A DNA stretch of 64,000 nucleotides from a virus. Below are positions 8,738 to 18,883 of this stretch, one piece after another; the first letter of the stretch is position 1, and every line of letters starts with the position of its first letter. Under the pieces are notes generated by a model. It was not told the DNA's origin. It saw nothing but the letters and a program-made list of their open reading frames with translations, and searched no databases. The DNA lies in IMG/VR virus record IMGVR_UViG_3300020057_001228, positions 64,001 through 128,000 of that record; one strand, written 5' to 3'. The position numbers were made by a program, and so were the translations under genes.

Positions 8738-10851
8738 TGGCTGAAGCTGAAACCGTAGACGAGTGTGGACCAGCCTTTACTGCCGCTGCCGCTTCTAAAC
8801 GTGCGAGAGCTGCTTTAGCTACCGATCCTGATGTTGCTAAGAAGCTCATCAAGGAAGCCGAGGGCCTGGAGCAGATCGTCTCCAACCTACAGGTCATCAA
8901 AGACTCTCCTGGAATTCCTAGCAAGCAGGATATGATTGAGGCTAGCCTTCCTGGTAAGGGACCTGGTGATGTAGAGCAGGCGATGACCTTCTCTGACGTT
9001 GATGACGTTAAGCTACCTGTTGAAGGCTTACCGGATAGACAAGCTGTAAGTATGGAGACGGCTAAGTACTCTCAGGGTATGACTGATATCATGGCTATGC
9101 TTCTACCTCTACTGGCGTTAGCTGGTAGTGTATGGCAGACTCTCGGTGGCTTTGGCCAGATCATATCTATGTTCGATAGTATGACTGCTGCGTCTACTCC
9201 ACCAACCGGTCCTCTTACAGGTGATGCTAAGAAGGCAGAGGATGCTAAGTTCGCTATCAAGGTGGCTATCGAGGATGCTGGCTATACTATGGAGGATCTT
9301 AACGACCCTCTGAAGTCCAAGGAGATCGCTAAGAATGTAGAGATCCCTCCTACCCCAGGACTGTCCAGTAGCGCTATGTCTATAGATAACTTCATGGATA
9401 GGGTTATGCCTGTTATGCCCTGTGTAGCTGTTCCTAATGATCCTAATGTCAAATCAGATCTACCTAAAGGCTCAGGTGTTAAACAAGTCATTGAGACGGT
9501 ACCCAAGCAGATCCCTGGGTTGGTAGATTCATCTGCCGACAGCCCACCAGACTGCACGTTGGTTAACACCAACCAGTTTAGAAGTGACTCCAATATCTTC
9601 AAGGCTATTGGTAACCCTGCTGCTGCACTACAGGAAGACATCAGTCTCGCACAGGATCTGAACAACGTAGCTGGTCAACATCAAAACCTAGCAGCTGCTA
9701 TGACTAACATCAGTGACGCTGCAAAGAAGTTCGCTGAGGATGAGTTTACTGAGAGCCTAAGACTATCTATCAGAGCTCTTATCAAAGGACTCTGCACATA
9801 TAACTTCCAGACTGATGAAACTGGTAGCTTTGCTTCGAGTACAGCTCGTTCGTTGAAGTGGTGGAATGCCTTTACTCCGCCTCCTCAAACGTTAGATCCA
9901 ACTATCATGGAGAAGATCAACAACGGTGAGACTCTGCTACCTGGGGACATTACAGCGTACAACAACGCTATTGTAGATCTAGTTACTGCATCAGACATAG
10001 CAGCTTCGCCAGAGACTAGGTTTGGTTCTATGCCAGGCACACTGGTCCATGCAGCTATAGGTAACGATCCTTATGCTGGTACGCTGGATGAGTTAGTAGA
10101 CGATATCCCAGCACTCGTTGCAACCCGTGAGGGTATCGGCGGTGGTGGTGTAGCAACTATCCAAGCTGTGATCTTTGACCTAGGTCAGATCGACGCTAGA
10201 GTTCTTGAGATCCCTATCATCATCATGGGAGCAGACCCTAGGATCCAGACGTACACTACACCTGTTCAGCGTTGGATCCTCAGTATGAAGTATATCCTTG
10301 CACTAACCCCTGCAGAGAGAATTGCACTCCAGCTTGTTGAGACAGACATCTCTACGACATCACTCTTGTTCATCGAGCAGGTACGTGCGTCTACTGTAGA
10401 CTTCGATACTCTTTACCTAGCACTACTCCAACATAAGGTCCCCTTTGAACAAAAGCAGGATCTAGACGCACTAACAGCTGCTTGGGATATCCTCAATAGT
10501 GTTCTCGTAATCGAACCCCTACAGCAGTCTCCTGAAGCTGTCATGTTTTTAACTGAGCTGCTTGCCACGAGACCTTTGTTACCTGGTAGTGAGTCTCTAA
10601 CTTATGCTATTGAGCAGCTGGTAGAGTCTACACTAGCTATTGGTGGGCCTCTTGGTAGTGATCTAGCACAGCTATGTGGCGTCGTTGGTGCTCTACTCCG
10701 TTGTGACATGGTTCTTAAGTCTCTCACCATAGTAGATGAGGATAAGGAGGAGCGTGTTAAGGAGCTACTTGAGCATGCTGACGAGATGGCGAAGCCTGTA
10801 GAAATCCTACCTAACCGTGAGATCTTCCTGAACATCAGCGAGGTTATCTAA
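8737..10851 (+). CDS. Large baseplate-region protein, unknown function
   Basis: This 704-aa protein starts with TAATG overlap and ends with TAATG overlap into the next gene. The N-terminal ~90 residues are Ala/Lys/Glu-rich. A hydrophobic stretch (MAMLLPLLALAGSVW, about residues 118-140) could be a membrane-active or buried helix. The remainder is predominantly helical with long acidic segments and ends VKELLEHADEMAKPVE. Placement between the OB protein and the spike-like protein implies a virion or assembly role. No enzymatic motif was found. A tape-measure role is unlikely given its length relative to the 2958-aa protein downstream, but it cannot be excluded from sequence alone. Confidence 0.6.
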   Translation: MAEAETVDECGPAFTAAAASKRARAALATDPDVAKKLIKEAEGLEQIVSNLQVIKDSPGIPSKQDMIEASLPGKGPGDVEQAMTFSDVDDVKLPVEGLPDRQAVSMETAKYSQGMTDIMAMLLPLLALAGSVWQTLGGFGQIISMFDSMTAASTPPTGPLTGDAKKAEDAKFAIKVAIEDAGYTMEDLNDPLKSKEIAKNVEIPPTPGLSSSAMSIDNFMDRVMPVMPCVAVPNDPNVKSDLPKGSGVKQVIETVPKQIPGLVDSSADSPPDCTLVNTNQFRSDSNIFKAIGNPAAALQEDISLAQDLNNVAGQHQNLAAAMTNISDAAKKFAEDEFTESLRLSIRALIKGLCTYNFQTDETGSFASSTARSLKWWNAFTPPPQTLDPTIMEKINNGETLLPGDITAYNNAIVDLVTASDIAASPETRFGSMPGTLVHAAIGNDPYAGTLDELVDDIPALVATREGIGGGGVATIQAVIFDLGQIDARVLEIPIIIMGADPRIQTYTTPVQRWILSMKYILALTPAERIALQLVETDISTTSLLFIEQVRASTVDFDTLYLALLQHKVPFEQKQDLDALTAAWDILNSVLVIEPLQQSPEAVMFLTELLATRPLLPGSESLTYAIEQLVESTLAIGGPLGSDLAQLCGVVGALLRCDMVLKSLTIVDEDKEERVKELLEHADEMAKPVEILPNREIFLNISEVI

Positions 10852-11966
10852 TGTCATTCCAAACAGCAGCAGCGGTAGCCTTAGGGGAAGTCTCAAAGGC
10901 CGCGTCATCTGTAACTAACCAGGTACAAACCAACACCAAGGCAGCACAGTGTCTGTTGTCTCAGTCTCAGACTGGTAAGAACCCAGCATCAAAGATCAAT
11001 CCACCAACCAAGAACAACCCAGCTAAGTACGAAGAAGACGACGAGGCTATCGTACGCGGGTCTGCTATGTGGTTGGCTAAAGTCATGAACAGGGCCAAAG
11101 CGTCCATCGAAGACGTACACAAGTACACCAGTAAGAAGGTTGGAGAATCTAACGTTGACGGGGATTTTAATTCTAATACTGCTCCTGGGTTCTCTGACAG
11201 GCTGGCAAAGATATTCAAAGACATTTCCAGAATCGCCACCGCCGTTACAGCCAATAAGGATCAAGGACATACAGTACAGAAGAATGCTGAGATCCTGGTC
11301 AACGTATCAAAAGTAACCCATAATCAAGCTGGTTCTGCCATCTACAACGAGGCGCCCATACTAATCAACGCTGCCCGTATCTTAGTCACCAGAGGTGTGC
11401 TACAGATCACTGAAGTGGCTGATAGGATGACTAAAGCAGATACAGATCAGTATCGGGTTAACCACCAGGTTATCTCTGCTAACCGTATCTCTAGGTTGAT
11501 CACGGGAAGTGACACAACAGCAGTAGATGGTGACTACAAAGTCATCCAAAAGAACTCTGCCAAAGATATAGTATTCCAGGCAGGCCGAGACTTCATCGCT
11601 AAGACCCTTAACGGGGCCATAAAGCTCTTGTCTAAGACTCTTGTAACCATAGAGGCACAACAAGGGATAGACATCGCTGCTGGGGGTGCTATGACCCTTA
11701 GCTCAGCTGCGTCAGTTACAATGAAAGGCTCAGCTATCGATATAACTGCAGCTGGTATTATTAACTTAGGTGGTGGTTCCCCAGGTAGTACACCATCGGT
11801 GCCATCTGCGGATTCTATCGAACCTCAGAACCTAACAGCTATTCCTAAAATCACAGCGGAAGCTACTGACAAGAAACCAGGAATGCTGTTTGAGACTAGA
11901 CCAGGGTTAAACCCACCTGGAGCAGTACTACCGCGGGTTAATAAGAACGACGAGCCGAATAGGTAA
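10851..11966 (+). CDS. Spike-like protein with C-terminal beta-repeat region
   Basis: In this 371-aa protein, residues about 225-310 read as short repeated beta strands (IVFQAGRDFIAKTLNGAIKL, IDIAAGGAMTLSSAASVTMK, GSAIDITAAGIINLGG). This is the pattern of the triple-stranded beta-helix or beta-prism of T4 gp5C and VgrG tips ('i.v.a...i.l.a.g.i.i'). The N-terminal half is helical and may be an anchoring domain. The C-terminal ~55 residues are proline-rich. It probably forms the membrane-piercing needle or a component of it, sitting on the OB/hub complex encoded upstream. No terminal HxH iron-binding tip was seen. Starts with TAATG overlap. Confidence 0.6.
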   Translation: MSFQTAAAVALGEVSKAASSVTNQVQTNTKAAQCLLSQSQTGKNPASKINPPTKNNPAKYEEDDEAIVRGSAMWLAKVMNRAKASIEDVHKYTSKKVGESNVDGDFNSNTAPGFSDRLAKIFKDISRIATAVTANKDQGHTVQKNAEILVNVSKVTHNQAGSAIYNEAPILINAARILVTRGVLQITEVADRMTKADTDQYRVNHQVISANRISRLITGSDTTAVDGDYKVIQKNSAKDIVFQAGRDFIAKTLNGAIKLLSKTLVTIEAQQGIDIAAGGAMTLSSAASVTMKGSAIDITAAGIINLGGGSPGSTPSVPSADSIEPQNLTAIPKITAEATDKKPGMLFETRPGLNPPGAVLPRVNKNDEPNR

Positions 11967-11971
11967 CAGCT

Positions 11972-12445
11972 ATGGCAAATCCTTTTGTTATTGATGCCTT
12001 CGACCCAGCAATACTGGGTGCTGATTTAGCGTGGACTGCTGCGTCAAATAGAGCTAAGGATCTACGTTCTGGTGATCTTATGATGACCTCAACTGGAGAT
12101 ATAGCTTTAGTGGAGGGTGTTCAGCTCGTCGTTCAGTTGCGTATCAGAGAGCTAACTACACCTCTTGGCTACTTTGCTCAGGTAGTAGAGGACATCAATG
12201 GTGTGACTATCCTTGATGCTGACTACGGTAATCCAACGTACACATATCTGTCAGAGCCAGCTAACACACTACCCCTGGAGCTGATTGCAGAGATGTGTAG
12301 GGATATTATGCTCAAAGATGCACGTATCAAAGATGCCAGAGTTAAACCAAACATCGACCCTGGAACAGGTAACCTAGTCATCCAGGTGGACTTCAGTCTC
12401 ATCGACGGAACACAAGCCGAGCTGGCTCTATCCCTAAATCTGTAG
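11972..12445 (+). CDS. Baseplate wedge protein, gp25-like
   Basis: This 157-aa protein matches the gp25/W family. It has LRSGDLMMTSTGDIALVEGV, then QLRIRELTTPLGYFAQ and LDADYGNPTYTYL, the usual 'G.i.lv.g.....qai...L.t..Gel....dyG' series. Gp25 initiates sheath assembly on the baseplate. The C-terminal part (IDPGTGNLVIQVDFSLIDG) fits the family's final strands. Its position immediately before the J-like gene is the classic W-J-I order. The start ATG lies 6 bases after the previous stop and uses AGG within that gene's last codons. Confidence 0.8.
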   Translation: MANPFVIDAFDPAILGADLAWTAASNRAKDLRSGDLMMTSTGDIALVEGVQLVVQLRIRELTTPLGYFAQVVEDINGVTILDADYGNPTYTYLSEPANTLPLELIAEMCRDIMLKDARIKDARVKPNIDPGTGNLVIQVDFSLIDGTQAELALSLNL

Positions 12446-12460
12446 TAATGGAGAACCAGT

Positions 12461-13561
12461 ATGGCACTGCAACTTAAAGACACTCAGCAGCTAATCGATG
12501 AGTTGACCCTAGCTATCCTCCAGCAGGGTGGACCTATCGTTGACTTTAGCCAGGGGTCTAACGCGTATACGTTGACTCGCGCTGTAGCTATTGTCTTAGG
12601 CTTAACCTACAAGAACATCGATGAAGCTGTAACCAACGCATTCATCTCTACTGCCTCTGGTGATGCGCTAGAAGCCCATACGGCTTCCTTTGGTGTGTCC
12701 AAGAAACAAGGTACTCTATCTCAGGGTAACCTTATCGCTATACCTAAGGTAGTTGGTGCGCAGGGTATTCTTTCACCTACGAGTAAGTTTGCTACTCTAG
12801 ACGGCAAGTATGAGTTCGTGGTTGATCAATCAACCATCCTAGCTGTGCCTTCTACATTGGTACCAATCACTGCTGTATCTATTGGTTCTGAATACGATCT
12901 AGCTCCCGGTACTCCATTGATCGATGTCTCAGGTTCTCTGAATAACTCGTGGACCTTTATGGTTTGTACAGATGGTCTAGATACTCTAGGTAATCCAACA
13001 GGCTTCCTCCGTGGTGGTTCATCTGAGGAGACTGATGACGAACTGAGGACCAGGTTTGTTGAGTTCATCAACTCTCTATCTAGGTCTACCTTTAGGGCTG
13101 TTCGTACAGCGGTAGCCAGTGTGCCTGACGTTGAGTCCTTTGTTCTGAAGGAGCATGACCCCGGTGTAGGTTGGTTTACTGTCTATCTTGACGATGGTAC
13201 AGACGCTCTACCACAGTCTCTGATTGATGCTGTTACAGCTACCCTGGATGCTACTAAGGCTCTAGGCATCGCGTATGAGATCAAGCAGATGCCTAAGATC
13301 ATTACCAACATTACGCTTCAGGTGAAGATAGACCCAGGCTTTGCACCTGCTGCTGTTGAGTCAGCTGTTAAAGATCAGATTACTGATTACCTAAAGACTC
13401 TACAGTTTGGCCAGTCTCTATACCTACCTAAGATTGCAGACCTAGCGTACAACGTTCCAGGTGTACTCAGACCTACCGTATTCCAACCTCTCACAGATGT
13501 TCTCGTAGAACCTGAAGAGGTAGTAAGGGCTGGCGTCATCACAGTAACATCGGTGCTATAA
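12461..13561 (+). CDS. Baseplate wedge protein, J/gp6-like
   Basis: This 366-aa protein has the baseplate J signature. The N-terminal region (FSQGSNAYTLTRAVAIVLG, ASGDALEAHTASFGV) is followed by a carboxy part of repeated alpha/beta units (RTRFVEFINSLSRSTFRAVR, VESFVLKEHDPGVGWFTVYL, TNITLQVKIDPGF). J proteins form the wedge ring of the baseplate. Length is normal. The start ATG follows GGAG with 7-base spacing. It is followed after one base by the I-like gene. Confidence comes from both motifs and synteny with the gp25-like gene. Confidence 0.8.
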   Translation: MALQLKDTQQLIDELTLAILQQGGPIVDFSQGSNAYTLTRAVAIVLGLTYKNIDEAVTNAFISTASGDALEAHTASFGVSKKQGTLSQGNLIAIPKVVGAQGILSPTSKFATLDGKYEFVVDQSTILAVPSTLVPITAVSIGSEYDLAPGTPLIDVSGSLNNSWTFMVCTDGLDTLGNPTGFLRGGSSEETDDELRTRFVEFINSLSRSTFRAVRTAVASVPDVESFVLKEHDPGVGWFTVYLDDGTDALPQSLIDAVTATLDATKALGIAYEIKQMPKIITNITLQVKIDPGFAPAAVESAVKDQITDYLKTLQFGQSLYLPKIADLAYNVPGVLRPTVFQPLTDVLVEPEEVVRAGVITVTSVL

Positions 13562-13562
13562 G

Positions 13563-14756
13563 ATGCCTTTACAGAGACAAGTAGTAACGCCAGCCATTGA
13601 GTTGGTTAAGGCTCTAACTACCAGCAAAGTGTTGAACTCTGTTCCCACTGGGTTTAGATGGTTCCACGAAGATAGCCTAGCTCCTACCAAGGAACTTGGT
13701 CAGCTTCTCCATGGTATGGCAGATGTCCTCTCACCCCTCGTACACACGTCTGAGGAGTTGAAGTACGCTGCTGCCCTTAGGTCTGCTACAGGTGTCCTGC
13801 TGGACCTCCTAGGACAGGGCTACGGCATTCTACGTAACCCGCTTGAGATAGATGATGACTACGCTATTCGTATCCAGCAAGAGCTGTTGATCGAACGCGT
13901 AACTGGTCCTGCTATCCTAGCTGGTTTAACCGCTCTGATGCCCGGAGCTGTTCTGTTTGAACCATGGAGGTTCTTACCCAAGCCTTCAGAGAACTGGATT
14001 CCTTCAGACGATCAGCCTCTTGAGAGTGCTGACTACTGGCGTACAGCTGTATTTGACCTATTCCTATACCCAGATCGTGGTGATGTACCTGGCATTGAAT
14101 CCTTCATTCAGTTCATGAAGGCGTATGGTGTTAAGCATTGGTTCACCGTAGTACAACCTGACGCACACATTGATACCAATGATGATCCTCTTATCCCTGA
14201 TGCTACGTATCTACTGCTACCTAACGGATTGCAGGACCCTCGTACACCACGTAAAGCGAACAACGTAGTCGTATCAAATACAATCCTACAGACAGATGAT
14301 GTCGCTGGACCTTGGGAAGGTTGGCTTCCATCAGCTTATGGTGGTGAACCTTCAGGTGATCTAACACCATCAGGTTTCGAAGAGACTTACTTCGTTCTAG
14401 ACCTTATCCAAGATTTCTACACGGAGATGGGTAAGAATCTTTTAGCTGGAGATCCTATCCCAACAGTTGGTTTTGATAGACAGTCAGCCAATTACGCCGC
14501 TGCCCTACTCGCTGGGTTTAGCTTTCCAGACATCCCTGTGGACGATTTGAGTAAAAATGTAGTTATCTCCGTAGATATATTTGCGTCTGAAGCTATAGGC
14601 TCAAACGTATACAACATCATAAGAGAGCCATTCACACCAGACACCACCCTATCGGATATTCAGGCCAAGTGTGTTATAAGACAGATGACATCCTTAGGAG
14701 ATCCTGATACATTAGGAAGTGGTACTTTCTTGGGTGGCGAGTTGGTCAGTAGCTAG
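13563..14756 (+). CDS. Baseplate/tail protein I-like
   Basis: This 397-aa protein follows directly after J, the usual place of P2 gpI or related wedge-fibre connector proteins. Residues about 45-120 (LHGMADVLSPLVHT, LLDLLGQGYGILRN, DDDYAIRIQQELL) resemble the helical DUF2313/gpI pattern in which a tail-fibre-bearing protein assembles on J. The C-terminal ~200 residues are not recognised and look like an extra virion domain. No catalytic motif. Function is inferred from order and weak motif match. Confidence 0.5.
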   Translation: MPLQRQVVTPAIELVKALTTSKVLNSVPTGFRWFHEDSLAPTKELGQLLHGMADVLSPLVHTSEELKYAAALRSATGVLLDLLGQGYGILRNPLEIDDDYAIRIQQELLIERVTGPAILAGLTALMPGAVLFEPWRFLPKPSENWIPSDDQPLESADYWRTAVFDLFLYPDRGDVPGIESFIQFMKAYGVKHWFTVVQPDAHIDTNDDPLIPDATYLLLPNGLQDPRTPRKANNVVVSNTILQTDDVAGPWEGWLPSAYGGEPSGDLTPSGFEETYFVLDLIQDFYTEMGKNLLAGDPIPTVGFDRQSANYAAALLAGFSFPDIPVDDLSKNVVISVDIFASEAIGSNVYNIIREPFTPDTTLSDIQAKCVIRQMTSLGDPDTLGSGTFLGGELVSS

Positions 14757-14768
14757 GGAGTTGTTTGG

Positions 14769-15314
14769 ATGCCGTTTGTTATAACTCCACAGTTTGTGGG
14801 CGTGGGTACGATTAGATCTCACGTTAGGCGTGCTCTAGAGTTCACCCAAAAGACTGATGTCTATGTGTCCTTTGGTAAGACTACAAGCTGGCCTGATGAC
14901 GCTATTCCACCAGACCCAGATCCTCTAGCGATCTTAATAGCTGAACCTGTCGGCTATAAGAAGGTAACTAAGAACGTGCTCGTGGTTCCAGATGTTGCTG
15001 GACCGATCGAGATCTACGGGCTTAACTGGAGAGAAGTAGCTGGTGTTGATGCTTATACAGAGTCTGCACGTCACGTGTGGATCCAAGGGCAGCTCAACTA
15101 TGATGAGTTCCCTACAAACATCAGCTACCGCCAGCTAGGGATCTTCACGGGTCTAGTAAGAGAAGCTGCTGATGAACTAGCTAATCCTGGTAAGACAGCT
15201 TTACTTCCAGCAGTCGTTGACGATCCTGGTATCCTAGAATATATCTACAATGACAGGCCCATACCAAGGGCTGTGAACCGTAGAGATTTCATTAATGTGA
15301 TTCTGACTTTCTAA
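14769..15314 (+). CDS. Baseplate wedge subunit, gp8-like
   Basis: This 181-aa protein contains DVYVSFGKTTSWPDDAIPPDPDP (residues about 31-53). That is the 'y..igr.tpWpde..pp.p' motif seen in T4 gp8-type wedge subunits of large phages. It continues with ESARHVWIQGQLNYDEFP and YRQLGIFTGL, also family-like. Such proteins build the outer wedge that holds fibres. The start ATG follows GGGAG in the previous stop region. A DUF4815-like protein comes next, as often seen in large myophage baseplates. Confidence 0.55.
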   Translation: MPFVITPQFVGVGTIRSHVRRALEFTQKTDVYVSFGKTTSWPDDAIPPDPDPLAILIAEPVGYKKVTKNVLVVPDVAGPIEIYGLNWREVAGVDAYTESARHVWIQGQLNYDEFPTNISYRQLGIFTGLVREAADELANPGKTALLPAVVDDPGILEYIYNDRPIPRAVNRRDFINVILTF

Positions 15315-15325
15315 GGGACTAACTA

Positions 15326-18300
15326 ATGACAATTTACTACGATAGGTACAACCGTTCTACCAAGAAGTGGAAGGGTTTGAAGTTCGTCCCAGGTCGTGTT
15401 GTTCAGCTACCAGAGCTCAACGAGATGCAGTCTGTAGCACATGACAACTTCAAACAGATCAGTGACGTTCTGTTTAAGGATGGAAGTATCGTTGCTGGAC
15501 TACAGCTAATCCCCGACGCGAACAATGTGAACAACAGGATCGTAACAGCTGGGCAGGTGTACGCTTACGGCTACATCATCGATGCCCCTCAGGGCACTGT
15601 TACCATTGCTAACCTCTCTGAGGAAAAGATCGGTATCAAGCTAACCGAAACAGTAGTCACCGAGAACGAAGACGTTGAGCAGAACGACCCAGTAGAGGGT
15701 GCTAAGAACCAGGGTAGACCTGGTGCCCATCGTCTCACATACGTTCCTACCTACACGGTTAACGATGACGATGCGTTTACCCTCCACATCCTGCGCTTTG
15801 GTGAACTTGTAACCAACAACATCCCACCGCAGTTTGACGAGCTAAACAAGACTCTGGCTATCAGGACCTATGATGAGTCAGGTTCATACCTAGTTAATGG
15901 GATGAACGCACGTGTAGAGGACTCTACGCTAGACTACGTTCTTCAGTTCCGCTCTACGCAGCTTGACGACCTAGCTCTTACAGTAGGTATCCTTCGGGAG
16001 CCGTTGGAGGATGACGTTACTCTTGCAGGGCGTGTAGTAGCAGAGTCTATGCTTACCGTTGTGGAAGCTGGTCTGGCGTATGTATCTGGCTTCCGCATCG
16101 AGAAGCCATCTCCTACACGTGTACTGATCCCTAAATCTAAGACTGAGCGCTTCGTCAACGGGGAGATTAAGAGCTTACCCGCAGTCCATGTAGCGGGTAC
16201 AGCTGTAGACTTGTTTGTATCAGACCTACCTGTAAGCAGACTTGGGGAGGTAACAGCATCCATCAGGAAGACCTTCGCTAACGTTGTTCGTTCTAACGTA
16301 ACGTCCGGCGACTTCTTACCTACTGCTGGGCCTGTCATTGGTGCACCTGCGTCAGTTACATACACAGATATCAGCTCAGTGGTACATACGTATTCACTAG
16401 GCACCCACTACACATTCGCGAGCAATACTATCACCTGGATTGACCCAGATAACATTGATCCTAACGTTACTGTTCCTCGTGGCGCTAGTTACATTGTGGT
16501 CCTTGACTATAACGCCACCCTTACGGTTGGAGATGACAACACGGCTGATGTGTATCTGTTCGACGGTCCTACAGGCACTGTGAGGCTCACAGGTAAGATC
16601 GCTGGGTATAACGTACAGTACACACCTAATGGCTTCTCTAGCATCGACTACTACTGGTACCTAAATCGTTCTGATCTTATCTACATGGATAAGGACGGTA
16701 AGATCGATGTGATCCTAGGACAGTCTGATCGCAACCCTGTTGTTAAAGGGGTGCCTTCTGGTGCCTTTGGTATCGCTCAGGTAGCCCTTGTTGCTAACCA
16801 GAACGCCGCAGCTACTCAGGTTACGGACGTTAAGATCAGACGTTTAACCATGACAGATCTGAATGATCTAGTTAAGCGTCTAGAGCGTGCTGAGTATAAC
16901 CAGGCTATTACGAATCTAAATGTAACTGCTCGGCTCGGCGTTGCTAACAACATCAACCTAAAGGGTATCTTTACTGATGCCTTTAGTAACGTTGATAAGT
17001 TGGACACCAACCATGCAGACTACATCGCTAACAAGATCGGATTCAACTTCACAGAAGGATTCATTACCCCAGGTGAGGATCGTACCGAAGCTATCCCAGC
17101 GTTCACTACTGTTGGCAGCACTGGCTACAAAGAGGGACCTAGGTTCCTAACCAGTGCTACAGCCGGCGGTATCTATGACACTAGCCGTATGAGTCAGCTA
17201 GATGCTACAAGTACTGTACAGATCAATCAGTACAGCGCCTTCAGTATGGGTGCCACTATGACAGTGAGCCCTGATGCTGACATCGCTACATCTAACAACA
17301 GTGTAGTCTTAGGTAGCGCTGGTAGCGGTTCTATTACGGTGACTACAGGTAGCCTGAGCGCCGACGAGATCAACAGGCAACGGTTCAGCGCAGCTCAGAA
17401 CATCACTATGTCCGATTCCACACGCTTTGCGCGTAGCCGCGTTGTGACTATCAGTGCTGCTGGTTTCCCAGCCTTTGCAGATAACCTGGCTGTTACTATG
17501 GACCAGATTGCTATAAGTGCTACACCTACAGGAACAACCACTGTTGGTGCACAGCCGTTCAATGGTAAGACCACAGTCAAAGCCGACTCCACCGGTAAGG
17601 TAACTGCTACGTTCACAATCCCTGCTAACACTATCATCTCAGGTGTTAGAACGGTAAGGTTGTCCAACGGGACTGTGACAGCAGAGACAACTTACACAGC
17701 TACGAACGTAGTGAACACTTCTCTGACATTCTTGCCTGCGGTTACCTTCGTAAACCCTGTACCTAGGAACGCTGACCCAGTGGCACAGACGTTCTCCTTT
17801 GGTACTGCTAATGGTGGTGCTGCTCTAGTAGCTGGTATCGATCTATACTTCTCAGCAAAGCCTACAACGGGTGATACGCAGGCTAACAGGCTGATCGTAC
17901 AGATACGTAGGACTACAGCTGGTATCCCTGATAGTGAGAAGGTTCTCGCCAGCAAAGATGTGATGCCTAGCGATGTAAATATCTCTAACAACGGTACAGT
18001 TGCTACTCGTGTGATCTTTGACGACTCTGTTCTTTGCGAGAAGGACGTAGAGTACTCTGTAGTATTGCTATCAATCAGCAATCAGTACTATGTCTACAAG
18101 GCTACTCTTGGTGAGTCCACGATTGGTGCAAACCCTCGTGTCATCTCCGAGCAGGCTCATGGAGGCGTACTACTGACATCTGCCAACGGTTCCACGTGGA
18201 CACCTGATCAGTTCTCCGATCTAAAGTTCGCTCTGTTGTGCACAAACACACCAAGTACGACAATCCTTCGGTTTGATAACGTTACGTTCCCCTATACAGT

Positions 18301-18874
18301 TAATCAGCTACAGTTGCTAGCTAGGCAGCTAGAGGTACCTGGGTCCACTGTTGTATGGCAGTACTCTACAGATGCATTTGCAACTGATATCAATAGCATT
18401 GATCACACAGGTGTTGTTAACATCATGCGTGCATCAGCCTCTGTAATCTCCCTGCGGGCTGTTATCAGTAACTCAGGAACGTTTGTATCCAGCCAAATCG
18501 AGAAGCTAAGTGTCACTCTCCTTGGTATCAGGAATAAGCCAACTGGTGTATACGTATCCAAAGCAATCCAGTTGTTACAGACTCCTGCGAACATCAAGAT
18601 CCAGTTGGATGTAAAAGTACCAGCAGGTACCACCTTCCAGCTAGAGTACGGTCTACAGGACGGCTTCGGTGCGATAACTTGGTATCCGACCAGCATCTCT
18701 GGTAGCCCTGCAGTTACTAATGAACCAGGTTACTCTACGTACACGTATGACTCTGGAGTCATCAGTACAGCGCACACTATCGTTAGGGTAAGAACAACAC
18801 TTACCTCAAATGTAAGTGGAGCGGATATCATATCCTCACCAAGAGCTCGTAGGCTTGTAGCCATCGTTTCATAA
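15326..18874 (+). CDS. Large fibre/baseplate protein with DUF4815-like N-terminus
   Basis: This 1182-aa protein has N-terminal ~270 residues (YDRYNRSTKKWKGLKF, PGRVVQLPELNEMQSV, GQVYAYGYIIDAPQG) that fit the DUF4815 pattern of baseplate-associated fibre proteins. The 'grv.q..El.e.Q' element is characteristic. Residues about 500-560 contain a helical segment (LTMTDLNDLVKRLERAEYNQ) that may trimerise. The rest is beta-rich with several Ig-like stretches and ends with a C-terminal receptor or contact domain. Probably a peripheral baseplate protein or fibre bridging the baseplate and host-recognition proteins encoded next. No enzymatic residues identified. Confidence 0.65.
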   Translation: MTIYYDRYNRSTKKWKGLKFVPGRVVQLPELNEMQSVAHDNFKQISDVLFKDGSIVAGLQLIPDANNVNNRIVTAGQVYAYGYIIDAPQGTVTIANLSEEKIGIKLTETVVTENEDVEQNDPVEGAKNQGRPGAHRLTYVPTYTVNDDDAFTLHILRFGELVTNNIPPQFDELNKTLAIRTYDESGSYLVNGMNARVEDSTLDYVLQFRSTQLDDLALTVGILREPLEDDVTLAGRVVAESMLTVVEAGLAYVSGFRIEKPSPTRVLIPKSKTERFVNGEIKSLPAVHVAGTAVDLFVSDLPVSRLGEVTASIRKTFANVVRSNVTSGDFLPTAGPVIGAPASVTYTDISSVVHTYSLGTHYTFASNTITWIDPDNIDPNVTVPRGASYIVVLDYNATLTVGDDNTADVYLFDGPTGTVRLTGKIAGYNVQYTPNGFSSIDYYWYLNRSDLIYMDKDGKIDVILGQSDRNPVVKGVPSGAFGIAQVALVANQNAAATQVTDVKIRRLTMTDLNDLVKRLERAEYNQAITNLNVTARLGVANNINLKGIFTDAFSNVDKLDTNHADYIANKIGFNFTEGFITPGEDRTEAIPAFTTVGSTGYKEGPRFLTSATAGGIYDTSRMSQLDATSTVQINQYSAFSMGATMTVSPDADIATSNNSVVLGSAGSGSITVTTGSLSADEINRQRFSAAQNITMSDSTRFARSRVVTISAAGFPAFADNLAVTMDQIAISATPTGTTTVGAQPFNGKTTVKADSTGKVTATFTIPANTIISGVRTVRLSNGTVTAETTYTATNVVNTSLTFLPAVTFVNPVPRNADPVAQTFSFGTANGGAALVAGIDLYFSAKPTTGDTQANRLIVQIRRTTAGIPDSEKVLASKDVMPSDVNISNNGTVATRVIFDDSVLCEKDVEYSVVLLSISNQYYVYKATLGESTIGANPRVISEQAHGGVLLTSANGSTWTPDQFSDLKFALLCTNTPSTTILRFDNVTFPYTVNQLQLLARQLEVPGSTVVWQYSTDAFATDINSIDHTGVVNIMRASASVISLRAVISNSGTFVSSQIEKLSVTLLGIRNKPTGVYVSKAIQLLQTPANIKIQLDVKVPAGTTFQLEYGLQDGFGAITWYPTSISGSPAVTNEPGYSTYTYDSGVISTAHTIVRVRTTLTSNVSGADIISSPRARRLVAIVS

Positions 18875-18883
18875 GAGGTAGCC

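Noticed and set aside
9282-9665. 127-codon open frame on the - strand
   Set aside because: Opposite-strand shadow within the 704-aa gene; serine/leucine-rich composition typical of antisense frames.
15943-16404. 153-codon open frame on the - strand
   Set aside because: It lies wholly inside the DUF4815-like gene on the opposite strand. No ribosome site or family-like sequence, and the + strand frame is clearly the coding one.
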